64,000 bases of DNA, taken from contig NZ_JAFIQY010000027.1 of assembly GCF_022271435.1 (NCBI RefSeq), positions 1 to 64,000 on the forward strand, given 5' to 3'. Shown in pieces: positions 24,874 to 34,152 of the stretch (positions within the stretch are counted from its first letter, which is position 1; every line of letters starts with the position of its first letter). Source of the DNA: Streptomyces monomycini (GTDB taxonomy: Bacteria > Actinomycetota > Actinomycetes > Streptomycetales > Streptomycetaceae). The position numbers and the translations under genes are program-made. The notes beneath the pieces were generated by a model. It was not told where the DNA came from, did not search any database, and saw nothing but the letters and a program-made list of their open reading frames with translations.

Positions 24874-24910
24874 GCGAGACGCTCCGTCTTGTCAAGACGA
24901 TACGTCTCGC
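24874..24910. promoter_or_regulatory. TetR operator 2, nested 37-bp palindrome
   Basis: Outer arms GCGAGACG (24874-24881) and CGTCTCGC (24903-24910) and inner arms GTCTTG (24886-24891) and CAAGAC (24893-24898) share one centre at 24892. It lies 25 bp upstream of the tetR start, so autoregulation is likely. The outer half-site CGAGACG is the same as in operator 1. Confidence 0.75.
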
Positions 24911-24934
24911 CTCACCTGTCGGTAGACTCCGGGC

Positions 24935-25537
24935 ATGGCCAACAAGACGGCGCCCGACGCCTCCCGCCGCAGCGAACGCTCCCGCCGCGCCATCTTCGAC
25001 GCGGCCCTCTCCCTCGTCGGCGAGGTCGGCTACGACAAGCTCACGATCGAGGGCATCGCCGCCCGTGCCGGTGTCGGCAAGCAGACGATCTACCGCTGGT
25101 GGCCCTCCAAGGCCGCCGTCCTGCTGGACGCCTTCACCCAGGACGTCGAGGGGTACGAGGCCGGGCTGCCGGACACCGGCGACCTCGCCGCCGACCTCAA
25201 GTGGGTCCTGCGGGCCACCGCCGACGAATTCAACGACGAGAAGTGGCAGGCCCCCTACCGCGCGCTCGCGGCGGCCGGCGCGAACGACGCGGAGCTGTCG
25301 GCGCGCTTCGTCGAGCGGCTGCTGGAGCCCGGGATCGCGGTCTACGTGAACCGGATGCGGGCCGCCCAGGAGGCGGGGGAGATCGGGCCCGAGGTGGATG
25401 TACGGGTGGCGGCCGAGATGGTGCTGAGCCCGTTCTCCCAGCGCTGGCTGATGCGCACCGGCGAGCTGACGTACGCGTTCGTGGACACGCTGGTCGACAT
25501 GGTGCTCGCCGGTCTGCGGCCGCGTACCTCCGGCTGA
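24935..25537 (+). CDS. TetR/AcrR-family transcriptional regulator
   Basis: The 200-aa protein has an N-terminal HTH (residues about 14-60; LTIEGIAARAGVGKQTIYRWWPSKAAVLLDAF) and a C-terminal ligand domain of the TetR_C class seen in AefR-like repressors. It diverges from the DUF6243 gene, with two matching palindromes between them, the usual layout for a self-regulating repressor. No strong ribosome binding site precedes ATG 24935, so the mRNA may be leaderless or weakly translated. The effector is unknown; the ddaH gene beyond DUF6243 may belong to the same regulon. Confidence 0.92.
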   Translation: MANKTAPDASRRSERSRRAIFDAALSLVGEVGYDKLTIEGIAARAGVGKQTIYRWWPSKAAVLLDAFTQDVEGYEAGLPDTGDLAADLKWVLRATADEFNDEKWQAPYRALAAAGANDAELSARFVERLLEPGIAVYVNRMRAAQEAGEIGPEVDVRVAAEMVLSPFSQRWLMRTGELTYAFVDTLVDMVLAGLRPRTSG

Positions 25538-25744
25538 CCGGCACCCGGGGGCACTCCCGGGTGAGGTGCCGGGATCGCCCAGGGGGCGTGAAAGGTAAAG
25601 GAAAGTGAACGAAGTGGGGTGGAAACCGACCGTATTGGTGGGATTCGCCCGTTCTCTGGTCACCCCGGATCCGTACTCCGGTCACCCGAAGAGGAGGATG
25701 GTGGCAGCATTGATCCCAGACCACCGCTCGAAGTGAGGGGATAG

Positions 25745-26494
25745 ATGGAACGCAAGAGCAGGTTCTCCCAGTGGCTTCGCCGGCCGAGGAGCGGTTCGGA
25801 CGGCGGCGATACGGACACGGGATCGGCGGCCGCGCAAGGCCGCGAGGACCTGCTGCTGGCGGTCGCCGACGCCGGTTTCCCGCTCGCCCCGGCCGCCCAC
25901 CCCTCCGGCTACGGCTGTTCCTGCGAGCGCATCGGCTGTCCCACGCCCGGCCGGCACCCCGTCTCCTTCGGCTGGCAGACCGTCGCCAGCACCGACCGCG
26001 AGAAGGTCGCCGGCTGGGCGCGCGCTTATCCGCAGGCCAATTTCATCACCGCCACCGGCATCGCCCACGACGTGCTGGACGTCCCCGTCGAGGCGGGCCG
26101 CAGCGCCCTGGAGCGGCTGGAGGCGGCCGGCATCGAGGTCGGCCCGGTCGCGCTGAGCGGCGCGGCGCTCGGCCAGGGCCGGATGCTGTTCTTCACCGCC
26201 ACCCGCGGCACCCCGGACGACGAGGACGAGTGGTGGCCCTGCGAGCTGGACTGCCATCCGGAGACCATGGACGAGCATCCGGGCCTGCGCTGGCACTGCC
26301 GCGGCAGCTACGTCCTCCTGCCGCCCTCCCGGCTGCCGGGCGACCAGCCCGCGGTGTCCTGGCTGCGCGGCCCCGAGCGGCCGGTGCCGGACCCGCTGAC
26401 GCTACTGGAATCGCTCACCGACGCCTGCGCCGCGTACGCGGACCAGCAGCCCGACCACGACCACGAAGCGGCTGCCTGGCCGATCGGCCGCTGA
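25745..26494 (+). CDS. Stand-alone bifunctional primase/polymerase (prim-pol) N-terminal-domain protein
   Basis: The 249-aa protein resembles the prim-pol domain (PF09250) of plasmid and phage replication proteins. ALAVADAGFPLAPAAHP opens it, CSCERIGCPTPGRHP is the Cys/His segment, then NFITATGIAHDVLDVPVEAG. The usual DxD metal motif is replaced by D-V-L-D, and no helicase domain follows, so polymerase activity is doubtful. Streptomyces chromosomes often carry such single-domain copies of unknown role. ATG 25745 is preceded by GAGGGGATAG. There are no mobile-element genes nearby. Confidence 0.8.
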   Translation: MERKSRFSQWLRRPRSGSDGGDTDTGSAAAQGREDLLLAVADAGFPLAPAAHPSGYGCSCERIGCPTPGRHPVSFGWQTVASTDREKVAGWARAYPQANFITATGIAHDVLDVPVEAGRSALERLEAAGIEVGPVALSGAALGQGRMLFFTATRGTPDDEDEWWPCELDCHPETMDEHPGLRWHCRGSYVLLPPSRLPGDQPAVSWLRGPERPVPDPLTLLESLTDACAAYADQQPDHDHEAAAWPIGR

Positions 26495-26574
26495 CGCCCG
26501 TACCGTGACCGGGTCCGCGGTACGACCGCCGGACCCGCGCCCAGCGTCCCGGGCCCGGGCCCCGTGCGCCCCGC

Positions 26575-27552
26575 CTACAGCGACTTCGCGGACGTCTTCG
26601 CCTCCAGCCGGTGCAGGACGCCGACCTTCCCGTCGGCGCCCGCCGCCGGAACCTTCACCACCTGCTCCGACAGGGTCGTGAACGTCATCCGGCTGGACGG
26701 TTTCGCCGGACCGTCCATGATCCCCTTGAGCTCCGGGCCGATGCTGATCCGCGACCCCTCGGAGACCGTCTTCTGCTGGTGGTAGTAGGTCGAGAAGAAG
26801 ACCAGCGCGCCGCCGTCCTTGGTGCGCAGCGCGACCGGCGCGTACGTGGACGCCTGGTCCTCGTACTGGATACGGGAGCCCGGCTGCCGCCCCTGCCGCT
26901 CGCGCAGCGCCCGCCACCGGTCGGTGTGCGGCCCCGGGGCGAAGGTGTCGCCCTTGCCGGTGTTCAGGTACGCCGCGTACGCCTCGCCCAGCTCGCCGGG
27001 CGCGACCTTCAGCCCGGAGCCCTTCGCGTCGGCCGGCACCACCTCGGCGAAGCCGTCCTGGTCCGTCTTGAACTGCGGGATCTCGTCGTCGGTCAGCGAG
27101 GACAGGTAGCTGGCCTTCCACTGCGCGCCCACCGCGTTCCGGGTGAACACCAGGAACCACCGCGCGTTGCTGCGGTTGCTGACCGCGTCCGCCAGGAACA
27201 CCTTCGGCCAGCCCGCCTGCTTGGGCACGGTGAACGTCGGGTTGGTCAGCTTCAGCGGCGGGAACTCGGGGTTGCCCTGCGGGCTGACCGCGTGCCCCGC
27301 CTTGGTGAGCGCCTGGTCGACGGCGAGCAGCGAGTCCGTCTCGTAGGTCGGGTTCACCTTCGGGTCCAGCTTGCTGTTGGACGTGTTGAAGCCGTCGACG
27401 AACTGCTGGAGCGCCGTGGCGGCCTCATCCTTCGACACCGCCGGCAGCATCTCCCGTTCACCGTGCACGGTCATGCATCCGCTCAGCGTCAGCAGCGCCG
27501 CGCTCGCGGCGGTCAGCGCTACGGGCACCCGGAACGGCGACCTGCGTGTCAT
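26575..27552 (-). CDS. Lipoprotein of unknown function
   Basis: From ATG 27552 (GAAGGAG upstream) the product is 325 aa with a lipoprotein signal ending in lipobox LSGC. The mature part begins MTVHGEREMLPAVSK and contains DEAATALQQFVDGFN near the start. It looks like a soluble alpha/beta protein exposed on the outer membrane face, found singly in Streptomyces; I cannot give a function. A longer frame to 27627 has only Pro/Arg-rich sequence. It follows hmuTUV in the same direction, but nothing links it to heme. Confidence 0.8.
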   Translation of the reverse strand: MTRRSPFRVPVALTAASAALLTLSGCMTVHGEREMLPAVSKDEAATALQQFVDGFNTSNSKLDPKVNPTYETDSLLAVDQALTKAGHAVSPQGNPEFPPLKLTNPTFTVPKQAGWPKVFLADAVSNRSNARWFLVFTRNAVGAQWKASYLSSLTDDEIPQFKTDQDGFAEVVPADAKGSGLKVAPGELGEAYAAYLNTGKGDTFAPGPHTDRWRALRERQGRQPGSRIQYEDQASTYAPVALRTKDGGALVFFSTYYHQQKTVSEGSRISIGPELKGIMDGPAKPSSRMTFTTLSEQVVKVPAAGADGKVGVLHRLEAKTSAKSL

Positions 27553-27752
27553 GGGGCTCGGGCTCCTTCGGGGCGACCGGGGCCGGGGCGGCCTGGGCGG
27601 CCGCCGGGGTGGCGAGATTCGGCGCAACCCTACCGGGGGAGGGGAGGCGGGCGGGCGCGGGGACCGGCAACAGCGCCCGCACCGTGACCTGGCGGACGGC
27701 CGGCCCCACCGGCCATTACGGGACGCAACGGCCGCGCCCGGACACGAACCGG

Positions 27753-28607
27753 TCAGGTTTCACGCAAAGGCATGACCAGGGGAACGCCGGTGCGCGGGTG
27801 CCCGATCACCTCGACCGGCTGCCGGTAGACCCGGCTCAGCAGTTCCGCGCCGAAGACCTCGCCGGGCGGGCCCTGCGCGGCGATCCGCCCGCCGTGCAGC
27901 AGGGCCGCCCGGTCCGCGTACGCGGCGGCCAGCCCCAGGTCGTGCAGGACCACCGCCACCGCGGCCCCCGCCGCCGCCCGCTCCCGGCAGAGCCGCAGCA
28001 CCAGTTCCTGGTGGCGCAGGTCCAGCGCGGCGGTCGGCTCGTCGAGCAGCAGCAGCGGGGCGCGCTGGGACAGGACACGGGCGAGTGCGACGCGGGCCCG
28101 TTCGCCGCCGGACAGCGCGGAGAACGGCCGGCCCGCGAAGCCGGTCACCTCGGTCGCCGCCATCGCCTCCGCGACGGCCGCCTCGTCCTCGTCCTCGCCC
28201 GGAGTGCCCGCCCAGGGCGCGCGGCCCATCCGTACGACGTCCGCCACCGTGAACGGGAAGGACAGCGCGGCGGACTGCGGCAGGACGGCCCGGCGCAGCG
28301 CGAGTTCGGGCGCGGTCCAGGCGGTGGCCGGGCGGCCGTCGATCCGTACCCCGCCGGTGGTGGCGGGCAGGTCGGCGGCGAGCGCGGCGAGCAGCGTGGA
28401 CTTGCCCGCGCCGTTCGGCCCGACGAGCGCCAGCACCTGGCCCGCGGTCACCTCCAGATCGATGCCGTCCAGCACCGTACGGCCGCCCAGCCGTACGCCG
28501 AGACCGTCGGCCCGCGCGTAGGCCGTGCCGACGGCGACGGGCGCGGGCAATGTACGGGCGCGCTTCGCGAACCACGTACCGAGCGCCGGAATCCGTCCCC
28601 GGCTCAT
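27753..28607 (-). CDS. hmuV: Heme ABC transporter ATP-binding protein HmuV
   Basis: The 284-aa ATPase has Walker A GPNGAGKSTLL, Q-loop VLPQSAALSFPFTV, signature LSGGERARVALARVLS, Walker B LLLLDEPTAALD and the switch histidine in VVLHDLGLAAAYADR. The sequence is of the FepC/HmuV type that powers hemin import. ATG 28607 overlaps the hmuU stop by four bases (ATGA), so translation is coupled. It is the last gene of hmuTUV, transcribed from the iron-box promoter near 30980. Confidence 0.93.
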   Translation of the reverse strand: MSRGRIPALGTWFAKRARTLPAPVAVGTAYARADGLGVRLGGRTVLDGIDLEVTAGQVLALVGPNGAGKSTLLAALAADLPATTGGVRIDGRPATAWTAPELALRRAVLPQSAALSFPFTVADVVRMGRAPWAGTPGEDEDEAAVAEAMAATEVTGFAGRPFSALSGGERARVALARVLSQRAPLLLLDEPTAALDLRHQELVLRLCRERAAAGAAVAVVLHDLGLAAAYADRAALLHGGRIAAQGPPGEVFGAELLSRVYRQPVEVIGHPRTGVPLVMPLRET

Positions 28608-29818
28608 GCCCAGCCCCCTTGCTTGCGGCGGGTCCTGCGCAGCAGCCAGAAGAAGAACGGGCTGCCGAACAGGGCGGTCAGGACACCCAGCGGCAGTTCC
28701 GCGGGCTGGGCGACGGTGCGGGCGGCGAGGTCGGCGACGACCAGCACCAGCGCGCCGCCCAGGGCGCTGCCCGGAATCAGGAAGCGGTGCCCGGGCCCGG
28801 CCGCCATCCGCAGCAGGTGCGGTACGAGCAGGCCGACGAAGGAGATGACACCGGCCACCGCCACGGCCGCCGCGGTGAGCAGCGCGACGACCAGGATCAG
28901 GACGACGCGCAGCCGTTCCACGTCGACGCCGAGGTGCCGGGCGGGGCGTTCGCCGAGCGCCAGGAGGTCCAGCTTGCGGGCGTAGCAGGGGGCGACGGCC
29001 AGCCCGGCGACGGCGCACGGCAGGACGGCCAGCACCTTGGGCCAGACGGCCCCGGACAGTGAACCGAGCTGCCAGAAAGTGATCTGCGAGACCTGCGCGT
29101 TGTCCGCGAAGAAGAGGAACAGGCCGATCAGCGCGCCCGCGAAGGCGTTCACCGCGATGCCGGTGAGGATCAGCGTGACGACCTCGGTACGGCCGCCCGA
29201 GCGGGAGAGCGTGTAGACGACCAGGACGGTCAGCAGGCCGGTGGCGAACGCGCAGGCCGGGACCGTCCACATGCCCAGGAAGCCGAGGCCCAGCGCGATC
29301 GCGCCGACGGCGCCGACCGCGGCGCCCGACGAGATGCCGATGACACCCGGTTCGGCGAGCGGATTGCCGAACACGCCCTGCATCAGGGCGCCCGCGCAGC
29401 CGAGCGACGAGCCGACGAGCAGGGCCAGCACGACGCGCGGCAGCCGCACGTTCCACAGCACGCTCTCGCCCACCCGGTCCAGCTCGGCGCCGCCGAGGTG
29501 CAGATGGTGCAGCAGCGAGCCGAGGACGTCGCCGAGCGGGATGCGGTACGCGCCGAGCCCGGCGGAGAGCAGACAGCCGGCCAGCAGGGCGAGGGTGAGG
29601 CCGGCGGTCAGGAGGGTGGTGCGGGGGAAGCGGTGCGGGGGTGGCGGGGGGCTCGCGGCAGCGGCCGGGTCCGTGGCGGAGTGTGCGTCCGCGCCGGAGT
29701 GCGCGCCCGCGTCGGGGCGCGAGTCCGTGCCGGAGTGCGCGCCCGCGTCCGTGCCGGTGCCCGCGCCCGTACTGATGCCCGCGCCCGTACCCGTGTCCGT
29801 CCGAGGGAGTGCCGTCAT
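28604..29818 (-). CDS. hmuU: Heme ABC transporter permease HmuU (FecCD family)
   Basis: The 404-aa polytopic permease has family blocks RLPRVVLALLVGSSLGCAGALMQG, NPLAEPGVIGISSGA, the ATPase-contact GVDVERLR...LV and PHLLRMAAGPGHRFLIP. It has about ten membrane segments after an unusual 60-residue cytosolic tail of Thr/Gly/Ala/His repeats (TGTGAG, GAHSG), probably disordered and strain-variable. GGGGAAG precedes ATG 29818, one base after the hmuT stop. Confidence 0.93.
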   Translation of the reverse strand: MTALPRTDTGTGAGISTGAGTGTDAGAHSGTDSRPDAGAHSGADAHSATDPAAAASPPPPPHRFPRTTLLTAGLTLALLAGCLLSAGLGAYRIPLGDVLGSLLHHLHLGGAELDRVGESVLWNVRLPRVVLALLVGSSLGCAGALMQGVFGNPLAEPGVIGISSGAAVGAVGAIALGLGFLGMWTVPACAFATGLLTVLVVYTLSRSGGRTEVVTLILTGIAVNAFAGALIGLFLFFADNAQVSQITFWQLGSLSGAVWPKVLAVLPCAVAGLAVAPCYARKLDLLALGERPARHLGVDVERLRVVLILVVALLTAAAVAVAGVISFVGLLVPHLLRMAAGPGHRFLIPGSALGGALVLVVADLAARTVAQPAELPLGVLTALFGSPFFFWLLRRTRRKQGGWA

Positions 29819-29819
29819 C

Positions 29820-30869
29820 TCACTTCCCCTTGGCGTGGAACTGCTGGACCAGGGAGCGCAGTACGGCGTCCGTGCGCGGCCCGTAGTTGAGCAGCACGCC
29901 GTCGTCGACGGCGGCCACCCGCCGGTCCATCCCGGCCGGTGTCTGCGCCACGCCGGGGATCTTCACCAGCCCGTCGACGCCGCCGACGGACTCCAGACCC
30001 TTGGTCATCACCAGGATGACGTCCGGCGCGGCCTTGGCGAGCGCCTCGCTCGTGATCGGGGTGAAGTCCTTCTCCAGGCCCGACTCCTTGCCCGCGTCGA
30101 TGCCGCCGGCCGCTTCGATCAGTGAGCCGGCACCGGAGCGGGCGCCCCCGATGAGGTAGACGGAGGCGGAGCCGCGCAGGTAGAGGAAGGCCACCCGGGG
30201 GCGGTCGGCCGCCTCCGTGCCGCCGTGCGGGGCGCTCTTGCGGACGGCCTCGATCCGCTGGTCGGTCCGGGTCTTGAGGGCGTCGCCCGCCGTACGGGCA
30301 CCGAGGGCCGCCGCGACCGCGTCGATCCGGGTGTCCACGTCGGCGAGCTGCGTCGCGGGCGTGAACGTGACGACCGGGACACCGGCGTCGCGTATCTGGC
30401 CGACGGCCTCCGCCGGTCCGGTGGTGGTGTCGGCGAGGACCACGTCGGGCTTGAGCGACAGCACGCCTTCCGCCGAGACGTCGTGCGCGCGGGTCACCAC
30501 GGGCAGCTTCGCCGCCTGCTCGAAAGTGGCGGTGATGTCACGCGCGACGACCCGGTCACCGAGCCCGAGGGAGAAGACGATCTCCGAGAGGGAGCCGGTG
30601 AGCGGCACGATCCGGTCGGCCTTGCGCACCGTCACGTCGTGGCCGTCGGCGGACCGTACGGTCGCGGGCAGCGCGGGCCGGGGCGCGGGACCGGACAGCG
30701 GCTCGACGCGGTCGGCGGCGGTCCGGGCGGCGGGTTTCGCCGGGGGAGCGGCGGCGTCCGTACCGCCGCCGCAGCCGACGAGCGCGAGGGCCAGCGCCAG
30801 GGTGGCAGCGAGGGCCGCGGCGGGGCGTGACAGGCGCCGGCGGACCGGCTCCCGGAAGGTTGCTGTCAC
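29820..30869 (-). CDS. hmuT: Heme ABC transporter substrate-binding lipoprotein HmuT
   Basis: The 349-aa class III (BtuF/FhuD-like) binding protein has a lipoprotein signal with lipobox ALVGC (C33). DRIVPLTGSLSEIVFSLGLGDRVVARD begins the periplasmic-binding fold. It accepts heme from HtaA-type surface proteins and delivers it to HmuUV. GTG 30869 is preceded by AAAGGCGGGAC. It is the first gene of hmuTUV, with an iron box about 100 bp upstream shared with htaA. Confidence 0.93.
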   Translation of the reverse strand: MTATFREPVRRRLSRPAAALAATLALALALVGCGGGTDAAAPPAKPAARTAADRVEPLSGPAPRPALPATVRSADGHDVTVRKADRIVPLTGSLSEIVFSLGLGDRVVARDITATFEQAAKLPVVTRAHDVSAEGVLSLKPDVVLADTTTGPAEAVGQIRDAGVPVVTFTPATQLADVDTRIDAVAAALGARTAGDALKTRTDQRIEAVRKSAPHGGTEAADRPRVAFLYLRGSASVYLIGGARSGAGSLIEAAGGIDAGKESGLEKDFTPITSEALAKAAPDVILVMTKGLESVGGVDGLVKIPGVAQTPAGMDRRVAAVDDGVLLNYGPRTDAVLRSLVQQFHAKGK

Positions 30870-30963
30870 TGTCCCGCCTTTCTGTGTGCGTGAGTTGACC
30901 GGGACCGGTGGTGCGGGCGGGAGTCAGGTCGACTCCCGGGGTTCCGCTCCGGTCGCGGTTAGC

Positions 30964-30982
30964 TTAGGTTAGCCTTACCTTA
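30964..30982. promoter_or_regulatory. Iron box (DmdR1/IdeR-type) between hmuT and htaA
   Basis: TTAGGTTAGCCTTACCTTA closely fits the actinobacterial iron-box consensus TTAGGTTAGGCTAACCTAA. It lies between the divergent hmuTUV and htaA operons, 26 bp before the htaA start, so iron-loaded DmdR1 should repress both directions. Confidence 0.88.
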
Positions 30983-31008
30983 ATCGCTAGCCCTTGGAGG
31001 GGTCCTCC

Positions 31009-32484
31009 ATGCTGCCGTTCAGACCGGCCGGCGGCCGTACACACGGCCGCGCCCGCGTGCTCGCCGCCGCCTTCCTGGTGGCACTGCTGGGCACGCTGCT
31101 CCCCGCGCTGCCCGCGGCCCCCGCCCAGGCGGCGGCCCGCACGGTCGCGGGAGGCCGGCTGGACTGGGGCATCAAATCCTCCTTCCAGTCGTACGTCACC
31201 GGGCCCATCGCGCAGGGCAGTTGGACCGTGAACGGCGGCGCCGCCACGGTCGGCGACAGCCGGTTCCGCTTCCACTCCGCCACCGGCGGCTACGACCCGG
31301 ACAGCGGCGCCCTGACGGCCGGCTTCTCCGGCGGCGTCCACTTCACCGGCCACCGCAAGCCGGACGGCTCGTACGAGATGGACCTGACCATCAGCCGTCC
31401 CCAGGTCACCGTCGCCGACGGCCGCGGCACCCTCTTCGCCGACATGACCAGCAAGGAGAAGGGCACCGGCCGTGTCACCACGGCTGCCCGGGTGCCGCTC
31501 GCCACCCTGGACCTCGGCGGCGTCGACACCCGGGGCGGCGGCACGCCCATCGCGCTGACGAACGTCCCGGCGAAGCTGACCGCGCAGGGCGCGCGCGCCT
31601 TCGCCGGGTACTACACGGCAGGGACGCGGCTCGACCCGGTGAGCCTGTCCGCCGACGTACGCGCGGACCGCGGGCAGAGCCCGGAGCCCAGCCCGGAAGC
31701 CACCCCTTCCGGCGATGGCGACAGCGCCGAGGGCGGCGACGCCCGGCGCGGCACCTTCACCGAGGCCGCCGTCGACTGGGGCGTCCGCCGTACCTTCCGC
31801 GAGTACGTCACCGGCGCCATCGCCCACGGCAGGTGGCAGCTGTCCGACGGCGCCCAGGACGGCGGCGCACTCTTCCGCTTCCCGCGCGGCAAGGGCACGT
31901 ACGACGCCGAAAAGGGCACCCTCGACGCCGATTTCACGGGAAAGCTGCACTTCACCGGCGAGAACCTGGACCTGACCCTCACCGCCGTCTCGGTCACGGT
32001 GCGGGACGGCCGTGGCACCCTCGCCGCCGACGTCACCCACGACGGTACGACCGCCGGGCGCACCCCGCTGGCCACCTTCGAGGCGAAGCGGCTCACGCCG
32101 GAGAAAGGCCTGATCAAGCTCACCGAAGTACCGGCACGGCTCACCGCCGACGGCGCGAAGGCGTTCGGTGGCCTGTACCGGGAGGGCACGGACATGGACC
32201 CCGTCTCGCTCGCGGTCGCCGTCGACAAGAAGGCCACGCTGCCCGCCCTCCCCGACCTCGGCACCGACCCCGGGGCCGCCGCCGCGGACGGGAAGGCGGA
32301 CGGGAAGCAGGTGGAGCAGGCCGCCGCCGAGCAGGCCGCGCCCACCGCGCCCGCTTCGACCGGTTCCACCCGCACCGTCGTCCTCCTCGTCGCGGCCGGC
32401 GTGCTGCTCGTCGCCGTCGCCGCTTTCCCCGTCCTGCGCGCCCGCCGCCGCCGTACGGCCCCCTCGGCGCCCCCGCAGGACTGA
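31009..32484 (+). CDS. htaA: HtaA-domain heme-binding surface protein, membrane-anchored
   Basis: The 491-aa protein has a signal peptide (cleavage near AQAAA) and two HtaA domains (about residues 46-215 and 240-410), each with the family opening L/VDWGIK..F..YVTG.IA.G and the conserved Tyr/His region. A C-terminal membrane helix (VVLLVAAGVLLVAVAAFPVL) is followed by an RARRRR stop-transfer. HtaA proteins take heme from hemoproteins and pass it to HmuT. GGAGG precedes ATG 31009; it pairs with CCTCC just before the ATG, a possible small hairpin over the ribosome binding site. The iron box lies immediately upstream. Confidence 0.92.
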   Translation: MLPFRPAGGRTHGRARVLAAAFLVALLGTLLPALPAAPAQAAARTVAGGRLDWGIKSSFQSYVTGPIAQGSWTVNGGAATVGDSRFRFHSATGGYDPDSGALTAGFSGGVHFTGHRKPDGSYEMDLTISRPQVTVADGRGTLFADMTSKEKGTGRVTTAARVPLATLDLGGVDTRGGGTPIALTNVPAKLTAQGARAFAGYYTAGTRLDPVSLSADVRADRGQSPEPSPEATPSGDGDSAEGGDARRGTFTEAAVDWGVRRTFREYVTGAIAHGRWQLSDGAQDGGALFRFPRGKGTYDAEKGTLDADFTGKLHFTGENLDLTLTAVSVTVRDGRGTLAADVTHDGTTAGRTPLATFEAKRLTPEKGLIKLTEVPARLTADGAKAFGGLYREGTDMDPVSLAVAVDKKATLPALPDLGTDPGAAAADGKADGKQVEQAAAEQAAPTAPASTGSTRTVVLLVAAGVLLVAVAAFPVLRARRRRTAPSAPPQD

Positions 32485-32532
32485 CCCACCGCACACCCCC
32501 ACCGCACCCCCACCCAAGGAGAGCCACCGACC

Positions 32533-34152
32533 ATGGCCGCCATACGCCGCCCGCTCGCCCTCGCGGCAGCCATCGCCACCGCCGCCACCACCGCGGCCCT
32601 GTGCCTGCCGTCCGTCGCCACGGCCGCCCCCGCCAACGGCACGGCAGCGCCGAAGATCCAGCTGAAGAACGGCACGCTCGACTGGGGCGTCAAGGAATCC
32701 TTCCGCACGTACGTCAAGGGCATGGCGCACGGCGAGATCACCACCGCCGACGGCGCACGGCAGGCCCCGGACAACGGCCCGTTCACCTTCACCAACGGCA
32801 CCGGCACGTACGACCTGAGCACCCACGCCGTCGCCACCACCTTCCAGGGCAGCGTCCGCTTCACCTCGAAGATGCACGGCTTCGACATCCGGCTGGCGGA
32901 CCTGAAGGTCGCCACGCAGGGCACGTCGGGTGCCATCACCGCGGACGTCACGGCGGCGGGCACGACGCAGGACGACGTGGCCCTGGCTTCGCTCGACCTC
33001 TCGGCGGTACGGCCGGGGAGCGGTACGGGCGGCGCGATGACGTTCGCGAAGATCCCGGTGAAACTGACCGCCAAGGGCGCCGAGGCGTTCAACGGCATGT
33101 ACAAGGAGGGCCAGGAACTCGACCCGGCCACGCTGACGGTGACCCCGGCGAGCACGCCAGGGAAGCCGGCGCAGCCCGCGCCGGGCGGGAACGGTCAGGG
33201 TGGCGAGGACGGCAAGGGCAGCGAGACCGGCAAGGGCGGCAAGGGCGGCAAGGAGGGGGAGCAGGCGGGCGGTGAGCCCGGCGGTAAGCAGGGCGTGCAC
33301 GCGGGCTCGGGGCCGGACTCGGCTTCGGGCTCCGGTACCGGTTCCGGCTCCTCGGATCATAAGTCGGCCGCCGGCCGCGCCTCCGGTGCCGCCGCGCCCG
33401 CCCCCGCCTCCGGCAAGGTGCTCGACGGCACCCTCGACTGGGGTGTCAAGCAGTCCTTCCGCGAGTACATCACCGGCCCCATCGCGCACGGCAAGGCCGA
33501 ACTCGCGGGCGGCGCCGTCACCTCCGCGGCCGGTTACCGCTTCCCCAAGGGCCACGGCACGTACGACGCCGCCAAGACCACCCTCGCCGCGCAGTTCAAC
33601 GGCTCGGTCCGCTTCACCGGCCACGGCGGCGTCCTGGACCTGAAGTTCAGCAACCTCAAGGTCACGGCGAGCGGCACCAAGGGCACGCTGGTCGCGGACG
33701 TATCGGCCAAGGCGCGCGCCACCGGCAAGGTCACCGACACGCCGGGCATGGCCGTGGCCGACCTCAAGATCCCGGCCGGGGCCCTCACCGCCAAGAACGG
33801 TGTCGTCACCCTCAAGAACGTGCCCGCGACGCTGACCGCCGCCGGGTCCAAGGCGTTCGACTCCATGTACCAGCCCGGCCAGGCCCTCGACCCGGTGACG
33901 GCCGCCGTGACGGTCGACCCCGAGGCCCAACTTCCCGCCGGGGGCGGCGTGTCCGGCTCCTCGGTCGTCACCGGCGGATCCGGGAGCACCGGCGGCGGCA
34001 CCGCGAGCTTCAGCAGCGGCGCCGCCGGCAGCGGCTCGCTCGCGGCCACCGGCGCCACCGTGCCCAACGGCGCGCTGGCGGGCGTGGCCGGTGCGCTGAT
34101 CGTCGCGGGCGGCGCGGCCACCTACGCCGTACGCCGCCGCACCGCTCTGTAA
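32533..34152 (+). CDS. HtaA-domain heme-binding protein with class E sortase (LAATG) signal
   Basis: The 539-aa protein has a signal peptide, HtaA domain 1 (about 45-200), a Gly/Lys/Ser linker (GKGGKGGKEG, SGSGTGSGS) and HtaA domain 2 (about 300-460). It ends with LAATG (residues 503-507), a hydrophobic helix and VRRRT. LAxTG is the signal cut by Streptomyces class E sortases, so this protein should be covalently linked to peptidoglycan, while the upstream HtaA protein stays in the membrane. It lies 48 bp after htaA with AAGGAGAG before ATG 32533, probably in the same iron-regulated operon. Confidence 0.92.
   Translation: MAAIRRPLALAAAIATAATTAALCLPSVATAAPANGTAAPKIQLKNGTLDWGVKESFRTYVKGMAHGEITTADGARQAPDNGPFTFTNGTGTYDLSTHAVATTFQGSVRFTSKMHGFDIRLADLKVATQGTSGAITADVTAAGTTQDDVALASLDLSAVRPGSGTGGAMTFAKIPVKLTAKGAEAFNGMYKEGQELDPATLTVTPASTPGKPAQPAPGGNGQGGEDGKGSETGKGGKGGKEGEQAGGEPGGKQGVHAGSGPDSASGSGTGSGSSDHKSAAGRASGAAAPAPASGKVLDGTLDWGVKQSFREYITGPIAHGKAELAGGAVTSAAGYRFPKGHGTYDAAKTTLAAQFNGSVRFTGHGGVLDLKFSNLKVTASGTKGTLVADVSAKARATGKVTDTPGMAVADLKIPAGALTAKNGVVTLKNVPATLTAAGSKAFDSMYQPGQALDPVTAAVTVDPEAQLPAGGGVSGSSVVTGGSGSTGGGTASFSSGAAGSGSLAATGATVPNGALAGVAGALIVAGGAATYAVRRRTAL

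Noticed and set aside
25698..25736. 12-codon frame after GAGGAGG before the prim-pol gene, as a leader peptide
   Set aside because: The GGAGG touches the ATG with no spacing, and the peptide shows no attenuator-like composition.
25745..26494. Prim-pol protein as evidence for an integrated plasmid or phage
   Set aside because: No integrase, helicase, transfer or phage genes or att-like repeats flank it; such lone copies are common in Streptomyces chromosomes.
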